Assembly: GCA_030867875.1 (NCBI GenBank)
Contig: JAOWCC010000445.1
Location: 62,001 to 126,000 of the forward strand
Origin: Actinernus sp. WN-2022
Lineage: Eukaryota; Cnidaria; Anthozoa; Actiniaria; Actinernidae
Direction: 5' to 3'
DNA length: 64,000 bases
Shown: in pieces, positions 32,703 through 42,875 of the stretch
Numbering within the stretch: the stretch's first letter is position 1
How the letters are laid out: every line of letters starts with the position of its first letter
Translations under genes and position numbers: made by a program
Notes under the pieces: generated by a model
What the model saw: only the letters and a program-made list of their open reading frames with translations
What the model was told of the DNA's origin: nothing
The model's database searches: none

Positions 32703-35304
32703 TAGCCTCCGATGCAGACGTCTATGGAAAGCCATTTGGTGCAAAATTCAAGGTGCTCAACTTCTACCACATTCAACAAATTTCGTTCAAGCTCAAGTAT
32801 TTTTTCCACTCAGATTCAGCAACACTGTTTTCAAGATCAAGGCTATCACAGTATCACATTCAACATCCAAAACTCATTCAAGGTCAAGCTAGTATGTTCG
32901 GCTCACATTCAATAAATTATTTTCACGCTCACAGAAAAATACGTTCAAGGTCAAACAAAAAAAATGTTGCACATGTTCTAGGCAGGAAAACACGATCAAC
33001 AAACTCAAAAATACTGTCAACAAACCGCGGGACGTTGTCAACAAAAACACGCTCGTTTCCAGGCTTTCTCCTCATTGCCTCGATCTGGTGTTGAGCACGC
33101 GGTTTTGTCAAAATGGAGGCCGAAGGTGGATCGAGTGCCATCCGAATGAAGCTTCTTTAGCCGGATGACAGAATTCGAAGATGCATCCGCGAAGAGTTGA
33201 ACTCTGGATCCGCTCGAAACTCTTCACAGGCATTGGTTGGCCGAACAAGAGATTTAATCTGTTCGTTGGCTTCGTTTGCATCGCGACAACTCCAGATTAG
33301 GTCGGGTTTTAATACATGTACATGTAATATAGTCCTAAGACTAGGTCAGAATTATATGTAGTATATAATGTAAAATATGCTACATGTTGAAACAATTACT
33401 GTATTATATTAAATTATTAGAATACGACATTATAGTTGGGTCTGGATAAGGTACAGGTTGAATTTTGTTTTGAACTGAAAGAGATTTAAACTCAGTTTTG
33501 AGTTCAGTAGGGATAGTTTGCCAAATTTTAGATAAAGAAAATTTAAATGTATAGATAAGCCATAGTTAGTTCTTACATTGGGTCGATACGGATTTTTATT
33601 TTTTGCATACCTGGTATTGTAAGTATGTATTTCAGATACCAGTGTAACATATTGGATGAAAATACTTTGAGCATTGGAAAAAGAAAAGTTCCCTTGCCCA
33701 AGAAATCTGTGAAAACCAGCAAGCAGATCATTCCAAAGACTTAGATAACTTCCTTGAGGATGAAGAAATCAGCGAAGATCATGAATATGTACTCAAATAT
33801 GACATGGTTCTGCTAAAGGGAGAATTCGATTTGGAAAATGGCGCGGATGAATCGGCCATAAGATCAGAGTTGAAAACAGTTTCCCAAAAGAAGTTCCCTC
33901 TTATCAGAGAAACAAATTTTATTTCATCTAATTGTCCACCTTGAAACTAATAGCATCTCGGAAATATGGGTCCACGTGAATCCAAATGACCTCAACTGCA
34001 CTAAGGTGTCTTCACTAATGTCAAACTTTAAATAGCCACTTGTGTACACTGAGAAGAGGACTGCGTAGTCTTGGACTTCCAGTCCAAGAGCAATAGTCGG
34101 ATATTTCGTAACAGTTATTCTAGAAATTCAGAGCATTGGAGATTTCTTGCAGAGGATAAGACTTGCTGAAGGGGAGCAACAACAGATTCAAGTCTGATAA
34201 CAACATTCTCTCGAGCAGATAAATCAGATGTATGAAAATACCTTTCATAATCGTTTAATACTTCAATGATTGACTCAAAATCCTCCAAACGTTTGTTGAC
34301 TGATCACCATCATGGTTCGATTCAGGCGCCATATTGATTTCGGTGCACACCAGATTGAGGCAATGAGGAGAAAGCCTGGAAACGAGCGTGTTTTTGTTGA
34401 CAACGTCCCGCGGTTTGTTGACAGTATTTTTGAGTTTGTTGATCGTGTTTTCCTGCCTAGAACATGTGCAACATTTTTTTTGTTTGACCTTGAACGTATT
34501 TTTCTGTGAGCGTGAAAATAATTTATTGAATGTGAGCCGAACATACTAGCTTGACCTTGAATGAGTTTTGGATGTTGAATGTGATGCTGTGATAGCCTTG
34601 ATCTTGAAACAGTGTTGCTGAATCTGAGTGGAAAAAATACTTGAGCTTGAACGAAATTTGTTGAATGTGGTAGAAGTTGAGCACCTTGAATTTTGCACCA
34701 AATGGCTTTCCATAGTCGTCTTGTGTGGTTCGTTTCCCTCCCTCCCACACCAACGTCTGCGAACTCGAGCCACATTTTGTGTTCCGTGACTTACGGATTG
34801 TTTATTTTGCCCAATCAAATTGCTTGTTAGGTTTTCTCCTTAGCCCAAACATTAATTAATTACTTCGTAGACCGTGGGAACACAAACACTTGATTGGCTG
34901 ATTTGTTTTACTTCCATTCTGCACGTGCAGCACGTGCCAGTCTCCTCTCAGTCGCCTAGGTTGCCAAGGACTCGTTGCCAAGTGGTGAAAAAAACACGAT
35001 ATTTCAGTGCATCAAATCTGGACTTTTGACAATGGATTTCGAATATCTCCAAAAGAAAGATCTTCACGTCTTTCCTGTCGCCATAAAAAAAACTTGCTTT
35101 GGTGGCAAGAATACTCAATTCAGAGACTGCATGTGAAGGTTTGCAGGGAATTCTATTCATATCGAAGTTCTGTGCATTTTAATGAGCTCCCGGAAAATAG
35201 GAGCTCCTCTCTGATTGGCTGAACAAAAAACCCGGCTTGAGTTCGCAGACGTTGGTGTGGGAGGGAGGGAAACGAACCACACAAGACGTCTGCATCGGAG
35301 GCTA
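32703..35304. mobile_element. Mutator-like (MULE) foldback element with 9-bp target duplication
   Basis: Terminal inverted repeats of 21 bp, beginning TAGCCTCCGATGCAGACG, lie at 32703-32723 and 35284-35304. GATGCTCTA flanks both ends (32694-32702, 35305-35313). A 9-bp duplication is the hallmark of Mutator-like elements. Inside, a near-perfect inverted repeat of about 367 bp (32724-33091 and 34348-34713) encloses a 1.26-kb loop. A second inverted pair of about 52 bp (34718-34769 and 35230-35283) encloses 460 bp. No MURA-like transposase is seen. The loop carries the coding-like segment at 33660-33944. ORFs in the arms are artefacts of the inverted repeats. Confidence 0.85.
33660..33944 (+). 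pseudogene. Captured coding fragment inside the MULE
   Basis: After an in-frame TGA (33657) the frame stays open for 94 codons to a TGA at 33942: YFEHWKKKSSLAQEICEN, then QQADHSKDLDNFLEDEEIS, EDHEYVLKYDMVLLKGEF, DLENGADESAIRSELKTVS and QKKFPLIRETNF. The acidic, coding-like composition and the KxFPLIxxxNF ending remind me of a domain upstream of HECT-like ligases in coral proteins, but that is from memory and unconfirmed. There is no start codon at the beginning and no flanking exon, so it is a fragment carried by the element. Confidence 0.45.
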
Positions 35305-35313
35305 GATGCTCTA

Positions 35314-37518
35314 GGTGTCATTCCTAAATTTTAATTACGACGAGTTTTAAATGAATGAAAGGTCGATACCTACTTTGTATTCGATGTTAGAAGATGTACC
35401 CTCGGTCGCGGAAGGCCAGAGACGGTGAACTTTGGTAAATTTATATCGATAGCATGAATTACAAAACGCCCATTTGGTCGGGGCCGTCACGTGATCGATA
35501 ATGACAGCTGCATGTCACACTAAGATCTGACATCCAAAGTTTTCACAGAGAGGGGCGGAGTCAATTGAACAATGAGCGTTGCCGCCGCCGCATGTATGCT
35601 ACTTCAGCCGTCTCCTCTGGTTCGCATTCGACGATAATACCGTCAGTGATGTCAAATTAGATCAAAATTTTAATTTATGCAAATAACTGCCATGGCGGCT
35701 AGCAAAGAGTTGGATCAAGAAAACAAAGCGCTTGCCTTAAGAAATTATTTGCGATTATGTCAAAATTAAGGCCCTACTTATCTGCAGCCATTTGCTTCTC
35801 AAGTTGTGAAAACCTTTTTCAAGCAACAAATCGTCAAGTATTGGAGTTATCTTTGCTCGATTTGCCGTTCGGTTGCAGACAGGGAGAAAAGACTATTTTA
35901 CGGGAAAGAACAGTTCCTTGAAGAGAGTAGCGACAGTCTTTACCACTGCGAGTGTGAACAAATAATCGATTATCAAGAACCCCGCGGACGCGACGCGATA
36001 AAATGTACATGTTTAGGGACAAGAGTCCATTACCAACGTCGCAGGGGGTGCTGGTGGTTTTATGGGGGAGGTAAGTTTTTTGAACTTGAAAAATTTATGA
36101 GGGTAAATTTTAAAATTTTAAAGAAATAGAGGGGGTAACATTTTATAGAGAAGATTTTAGAAAAGAAGGACGAAGAACGTCCCACAGGAACTCCGATCGA
36201 GTAACAACGATTTAACCGGAGGAGTACTGGACATGAGCATGGCAATAAACGGCCAGCGGTAATAATTATCAGCGATACCAGTTCTGGATACCATGCAGAG
36301 GTTGGGTTCTTTTAGGCGCGAAGGAGCGAATGTCGTCGCTTCGCTCCTCGATGGTGGCGCTTCAAGCCTTTCGCGTTAGAGAGGGCAGTAGAACCTCGCT
36401 TTTCGCGTTAGAGAGGGCAGTAGAACCTCTGGCATCCAGGATACGCCTCTTCTGGTTGAAAATGACAATATTCAAGGTATGGAATATACTCCGGAGTTCA
36501 AGGAAAGCTGTGAAAGCGAACTCCTTTGGAGAATAATCATCTTTGAGTACAACAAAGCTTCTTAATATGTGTAACTAACAACATTCAGGCCGTAGTAAGG
36601 GTCCAGGAGTTTGTCCCTGAAAGCGTGTCTGTCTGGGAAAAATATGAAAAAAGACGAGTAGATTTTATAGGATTCGTTAAATAATAAATAGCCTTTTCCG
36701 TGCATTAAGCTTTCTTGAACAGTCCACAAGCTCCTGGCCACGTTTCCCTTCTGATACCTTTGTTGATTCATTGCTGGACCATACAATCCAGCCTATGAAG
36801 GACATCAGGTCCATTGAGCACTTGCAAAGAAGATCTAATATATTTTCCTTTCAAAGATTCTTTTCTGATCTCCGACCTTTTGTCCTGCAAGTTTACTGCT
36901 AGTGCTAGTTCATCTGTCTTAAGCTCTGCTATCTTTGCTACCTGCTTAGCCGCCATTTTGAAACAAATGTAACTTGGCGATTATTTGGAACCGTTTCGAA
37001 TTGGTGACTAAATTATAGTTTTAAAGGGAGGGGGCAAAAATTTGAAACGTTTTTTTAAAAGGGGGTCTTAATTTAAGAAAAAATCAAGAGATGGGGGTAG
37101 ATTTTTTATCCAGAATGTTTTTCCAAAAACCACCGCCCCCCCCCCCCCCCCCCCCCTCCCCCTTAGCGACGTAATAAACGAACAGTCCCTTACTAGCCTG
37201 CGTCACATCCGAACTGAACCCTGACCAGGCTAATGTTTACAGGACAGTCGGCCGGTTATTTTGCAGGACACTTTCAATCCATTTCCAGATGGTTTCCTTA
37301 CGAGTTCAAGGTATTGGCCAAAGACAAGCACTCCATTGAAACTGAACGATCAACAGTGAATCCTGCCGTGTACTTATGATAATTATGCGAAATTATAAAA
37401 TATGAACCAATCAATATCACTACCGCGATTTTGGGGGTAGTGACGTCACTGGACGGCATTATCGTCGAATGAATTCAGATGCTCGGGAGGAACGAACCAG
37501 AGGGAGTCTGCCTTTTGG
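35314..37518. other. Intergenic with two unconfirmed short ORFs
   Basis: Plus strand: MAASKELDQENKALALRNYL starts at ATG 35693 in good context (GCCATGGCGG). It meets one TAA after 25 codons and continues in the same frame to about 36069, where a GAG|GTAAGT donor lies; the later part reads KQQIVKYWSYLCSICRSVAD. Minus strand: MAAKQVAKIAELKTDELALA starts at 36956 (AAAATGGCGGC) and runs 62 codons. Neither is recognised. A 30-bp tandem duplication lies at 36366-36428, and a C-run at 37136-37160. Confidence 0.3.
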
Positions 37519-40500
37519 TCGAGGGTCGAGGTAGTATGTCGAGGGTCGAGGGTCCTTTTTTCCCTCAAAATGTTTTCCCTAATATTACGAGGGCAATAAA
37601 AATTACTAGAAATGTATTTTCACATTAATACAGTCAAGAGAACTTTGTAGTCTGTAGTTTATCAAACACGGCTTTTTGTAAGTTGCATACGGTTTCAATT
37701 TTCAAGTTGCGGTATGAAGCTTCCTTTGCTAGCTTACTCATGATTATTTAATTTTAGCGTCAACAATTTAGTATCATTACAGGAGAAAACTGAAAGCTTG
37801 CTTACTTGCTTGATTGTTCTAAATATGAAATTCCAATGCTGAATCCCGAAGGGGGGAAAAGGGGGAGGAACATTCCCTTTAATAGTGCGGCTTTGTCAGC
37901 AGTAGAGCTGCGTGTCACGCTAATAAAAAATGAAGACTTTGCGAAATCAAACTCAGTTACTGTGCCGACCGTGCATCTTATTTCAACGGTCCGCCTTAAT
38001 TGAGTCTTAATTACTCGGGCTGCCTGTGGCAGCACCGAGTCTTAATCTGCAGGCCCTATTTTTTTTGTTCCGTGCAGCAAAATTTCTGCGCATGCGTTAA
38101 ATTATGCATTAATTGACCTCGTGGCGCTGATAGATTTCGCCATCGGACGGCATTCTTGTTTGAGGTACGTTTCGTAGGTTTTATGCCACATTTCAACTCT
38201 CAAGGTAAACTTAAACAAGAATCCTCTCATGGCCGAGGTTTTGGTTCGAGAAATTAAAGGCTTTCAACAGTTCCCTTTATAGTTCTGTAATATAATGAGC
38301 AGACTGCAGTTTTGGGAAGGAGGATAAAAGCTTTTAAATATAGATAACCAACAGGCATTTCAGTTAATAAATACCAATATGGACGCGATCAGCGAGCTGC
38401 GATAAAGAGCCGAAGGGTAGAAATAACAGTAGAGAAATATAGTGATAGCTCCATCATAGGTGGACAGGATACAACTTATAATATGGGACAAATATAAACA
38501 TACATTTGAGACACCCATCTATTAGTACTCTGAACCTGCAGAACAGCAGACTAAATTGTAAGCGTGCGTTACATGAATAAATAGAGGTCAACTTCTTTAA
38601 TTTACATACACGAGAAAAACAAAAATATTAAATTACATATATATACTAGGAGAGCAGAGAATGAATGTCACCGCGCTACCGGCCACTCCTAAAGACTGCT
38701 AAATTCAGCTAATAATTCTTCCCTTCGGTTATTACTAAGAGGATTTCAAATGAAAGTGTATTTCATCTTCAATCTCATGTGGCCCGAGTGAAAGCCCAGA
38801 TGGGTTCTTGTTTTTTTTTTTTGTTCCGTGCAGCAAAATTTCTGCGCATGCGTTAAATTTCAAGTTCACACCAATCAGATTGCACTGAGCTGGTCACGCA
38901 ACAGTCGCCAGGTTAATTTATTTACATAATTTAATACAGTAAAATCAAGATGGTGGACCCGCGAGGAATTTTCTCTCAAATTTGGAGTCGCATCTCTCAA
39001 ATGTAAGCAGTTTAATGTTTTATTTAATTTCACTTGTGCGAAAGCCTTCCAACAGGCTCAGGATATTTCAACTGGCGCTCTGATCTTGTTTGAGGTACGT
39101 TTCGTAGGTTTTATGCCACATTTCATTTTACTCTCGGTCATAATACATACCAGTGCAAACACCGTGATCTGTAGGCCAACACTAAAATAATTTAGGTTTT
39201 ATGCCACATTTCATTTTACTCTCGGTCATAATACATACCAGTGCAAACACCGTGATCTGTAGGCCAACACTAAAATAATTTTGACCGTGTTTTGGGTTGG
39301 TTTACCGATCTCGTATCGAGACCTCTGTACGTTATACTATACAGGTATACTGAATAGCTGATTTATAGCGAAATATAGCGATTTACTAGTAAATATATAT
39401 ATACTGTGGTTGAGCAGTTATGGTCGAAGTCTGAAGACATCTGAACTCCCGAACTGTGAGAGCCGACACTGTCGCTCGCCAACACGAAGCCAGAAATAGC
39501 CCGGAGAAATAAACACTCAGTACAGAATAATTTATGATGAGCGAAGCAATATTCAACTCTCAAGGTAAACAAGAATCCTCTCACGGTCGAGGTTTTGGTT
39601 CGAGAAATTAAAGGCTTCCAACAGTTCCCTTTATAGTTCTGTAATATAATGAGCAGACTGCAGTTTTGGGAAGGAGGGTAAAAGCTTTTAAATAGAGATA
39701 ACCAACAGGCATTTCAGTTAATAATCTTTAATCCAACAATACCAATATGGACGCGATCAGCGAGCTGCCAAGGGCGTATCTAGCCTATAGGCCCGTAGGC
39801 CCGGGCCTACACATTTTACAGCCTACTTGTCTTATTACAAGTTAATGTTGGGCTTGAGGAGCTGTAGAACTACACAAAACATGACCTGAAAGTGCAGCAG
39901 AAGGCATTTGCGAAAGTCTAAATCTAAAAATTTCCTGGGGAAGCATGCTCCCGGACCCCTCAAGAAGCGACCCTTACGGAGCGGTTGTTTGGGCCTACAA
40001 ATTTAAAAAACCTGGCTACGCCACTGGCTGCGATAAAGAGCCGCAGGGTAGAAAGAACAGTAGAGAAATATAGTGATAGCTCCATCATAGGTGGACAGGA
40101 TACAACTTATAATATGGGACAAATATAAACATACATTTGAGACACCCATCTATTAGTACTCTGAACCTGCAGAACAGCAGACTAAATGCGTTACATGAAT
40201 AAGTAGAGGTCAACTTCTTTAATTTACATACACGAGAAAAACAAAAATATAAAATTACATATATATACTAGGGGAGCAGAGAATGAATGTCACCGCGCTA
40301 CCGGCCACTCCTAAAGACTGCTAAATTCAGCTAATAATTCTTCCCTTCGGTTATTACTAAGAGGATTTCAAATGAAAGTGTATTTCATCTTCAATCTCAT
40401 GTGGCCCGAGTGAAAGCCCAGATGGGCTCTTGTTAGCGTAAGAAAGTCAGCCGACAGGTCATTCCAAAAATTACAAACTTGTATGCATTATTCCGTTCAC

Positions 40501-40811
40501 TCTTCCCAAATTTTTGACAGTTTAAGTATTATTTTGTAGTTAAGTGCTCACCAGCTTCATACCGCAACTTGAAAATTGAAACCGTATGCAACTTACAAAT
40601 ATTTTTAAGCTGTCAAAGCCGTGTTTGATAAACTACAGACTACAAAGTTCTCTTGACTGTAAAATTACATTTCTAGTAATTTTTATTGGCCTCGTTAATA
40701 TTAGGAAAAAAAATTGAGGGAAAAAGGGACCCTCGACATACTACCTCGACCCTCGACATACTATACTCGACCCTCGACATACTACACTCGACCCTCGACA
40801 TACTACACTCG
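37519..40811. mobile_element. 3.3-kb element with about 200-bp terminal inverted repeats
   Basis: Arms 37519-37720 and 40554-40768 are reverse complements. They start at TCGAGGGTCGAGGTAGTATG and run inward to GCGGTATGAAGC; the right arm has a 20-bp insertion. The right end carries about four tandem copies of CTCGACCCTCGACATACTAC, the left about two. Inside is a large direct duplication (38193-38812 and 39552-40433), a repeated GTTCCGTGCAGCAAAATTTC block (about 38068 and 38822), and an 88-bp tandem duplication (39106-39281). No transposase is visible, so it is non-autonomous. Target duplication not identified. Confidence 0.75.
39779..40026. mobile_element. 248-bp MITE with 5-bp target duplication and paralogous empty site
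   Basis: Termini CAAGGGCGTATCTAG and its imperfect complement (CTGGCTACGCCACTG) bound 248 bp, flanked by GCTGC (39774-39778, 40027-40031). The paralogous sequence of the surrounding duplication at about 38390 has a single GCTGC and no insert. This proves insertion after the internal duplication. The CA...TG ends and GGCGTA core recall hAT-type MITEs. Confidence 0.9.
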
Positions 40812-41002
40812 AGGATCTAGAAACCACGTCTAAAACAATCACGCGGCTTAGAAATGGCTTCTCACACATCATTGGATATTCATGACACAGAGGACAATGT
40901 TGAACAAACATTACTGGTTATTGCACGTTCTGAATATAAAAGAGTAACGATGTGGTTTGAAAGGTGAACATTCCATGAAATACGTAGTGTGGAAAGACTA
41001 CT

Positions 41003-41364
41003 GGAAAGAACACTTTCTGTACCGTAATTCGCATTTTGAAAGAACTTGCGATGGAGGGAAAAAGCTAACCCGCTGGATGTTAAGAACTTCTCGTAAGTAT
41101 ACAGAGGTTTTATTTTAACGAGCTTTTGTTTTTATACCCGTGATAAACCTGGTTATTAATTTTGTTTTATGTTTAGTTTTCAGATATTTAGAAAAGTTTT
41201 GGATGCTGAAATGAAGAAGTCACACAGAGCTGGCGACCACTTGTCGGAGAAACATTCTCGTGAGGAGAAGAAACCAGTCACCCAAGAGGAAGAGACACTG
41301 GTGTGGACAATGGGATTACTTGGAGATAAGAATGCAGAAACTTTGTTAAATACTATTTACTTTA
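41003..41364 (+). pseudogene. Crypton-derived domain fragment (ZMYM2/QRICH1/KIAA1958-like)
   Basis: Plus-strand exon 1 (41003-41092) reads GKNTFCTVIRILKELAMEGK and, after a one-base frame change, NPLDVKNF to a perfect GTAAGT donor at 41093. An 84-bp intron ends TTTTATGTTTAG at 41176. Exon 2 joins in frame: SFQIFRKVLDAEMKKSHRAG, then EEKKPVTQEEETLVWTMGL, then LGDKNAETLLNTIYF, to a GTAATT donor at 41365. The LDAxMK...PVTxEEExLxWxxGLLGDxxxxxLLxT pattern is that of the tyrosine-recombinase-derived C-terminal domain of ZMYM2/QRICH1-like proteins. The frameshift suggests a dead copy. Upstream and downstream exons are not visible. Confidence 0.65.
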
Positions 41365-41611
41365 GTAATTGTACGGTTAATATTTCATTTCATCAGAAAT
41401 AAGTTCTGGTTTCATGAATTTACGTTTAGCTTTATCGTTACTACATTAGGAACTGAAATATTGCTTAAATATTGAAATATGTATATCTCTTATTTTGATA
41501 ACTTCTGTCCCGTTATTGTATGTAGAAACTAGGAGATAGTTATTACGTTACATCAAATTGCCTAATTTCATGTCTCATGTTCTCATGTTTTTAGAACTGT
41601 AATCTAGAACT

Positions 41612-41755
41612 AATTTGCATATTGTCTGTACTTGGAAACGATTTCAAAGTACAGCAAATATGCAAATTTGCTATCGTTTTAACTTATTTGAATATTTTCT
41701 GTATTTGGAAACGATTTCAAAGTACAGCAATTATGTAAATTAGTTATTGTTTTAC
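41612..41755. repeat. Tandem duplication, two units of about 72 bp
   Basis: Each unit contains ACTTGGAAACGATTTCAAAG or its one-base variant followed by TACAGCAA. The units are about 41612-41683 and 41684-41755. Confidence 0.9.
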
Positions 41756-41826
41756 CCCTCAATTTCCCTCAGCTTCAAAGCCCTGCCCACTTGAATAATT
41801 AACTTTGTCGTACTATCCCTAGTTTC

Positions 41827-42875
41827 ATGTATCAACACGTGGCCATTGTTGTAGCACTAGAGAAACACTATAACCCAGCTCCATTGGAGATCGCGGAAAG
41901 TTTCCATTTCGGAACTCGCCACCAGAAGCAAGGTGAATCAATAAGTGATTTCATTGTGGCATTAAAGAAATTGTCCATCCATTGCAATTACGGAGAATTC
42001 CTCAATCGTGCATTGCGAGACTTAATAACACGAAGATTCAGAATAAGCTGTTAAACACGGAGGACCTTACATTTGTCAAGGCCAGCAGGATAGCAAAGTC
42101 AATGGAAATGGCAGAGAAAAACACTCAAGAATTCAGGCCCAATACTGGAGCTGAAAGGGATAGTAGCCAAGGAACTGTAAATAAACTAGGAACTGTTAAA
42201 GGAAACACTGATGAACTATCTTGTTACAGATGTGGGGGAAAGCATGCTGCACCTAGTTGTAAGTTTAAATCAGCTAAATATTATAAGTGTTCTAAAATTG
42301 GTCATATCGCATCAGTTTGTCGAAGTAAGACAGCTGAATCAGATGTAAAATCTAAACCAGCTCAAGCACCCAGGGGTAATCTGCATAATATAACAAGTGA
42401 TGAGAATAGTGAGTTATATAATGAGAGTAGTGAGTTTGATGAGTTGGGTATTTACTCCATCGCTACAGATAGACCCAGACGCAAGCGGTATACAGTAGAG
42501 CTGTCAATTGAAGGGTCTGTGTGTGCAATGGAAATGGATACTGCAGCTGATTATTCAATTATGAGTAAGAGCACATATATGCAAAAAATTAGTCATATTC
42601 CACTTTCTCCATCTGAGGTTAAATTGAAAACCTACACTGGGGAAACACTTGAGGTGTGTGGTAAAATGCAGTGCAGAGTGGTATACAAGGGCAATCAGTA
42701 TCAATTGGCAATACTCGTAGCCAATTATGAGGGTAAGCCTACTCTACTGGGCAAAGATTGGCTATCACATATAAAGCTTGAGTGGGGTGAGATTTTCAGC
42801 ATCAATAGCGGTGTCAACTTGATGATTTACTTTCTAAACACAGTAAACTGTTTGAGGAAGGTTATGAGGGCATGA
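41827..42875 (+). pseudogene. Gypsy gag-protease, frameshifted and 5'-truncated
   Basis: The first frame (to 42054) holds the capsid-like ALEKHYNPAPLEIAESFHFG stretch. Homology then shifts one frame near 42020 to IQNKLLNTEDLTFVKASRIA and on to 42875. A zinc knuckle CYRCGGKHAAPSC follows; the second knuckle has lost its first cysteine (YYKCSKIGHIASVC). The retropepsin site is MEMDTAADYS, with DTA where DTG is usual. The matrix/N-terminal part of gag is missing. The last 15 codons are out of register with pol because of a one-base loss near 42822. Confidence 0.85.

Noticed and set aside
32753..34775. ORFs of 65-166 codons in both MULE arms
   Set aside because: They mirror each other across the inverted repeat and have no recognised domain.
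42872..42875. ATGA overlap between the Gypsy ORFs as translational coupling
   Set aside because: The pol frame is homologous upstream of the ATG (DDLLSKHSKLFEEG), so the apparent overlap results from a one-base frameshift near 42822.
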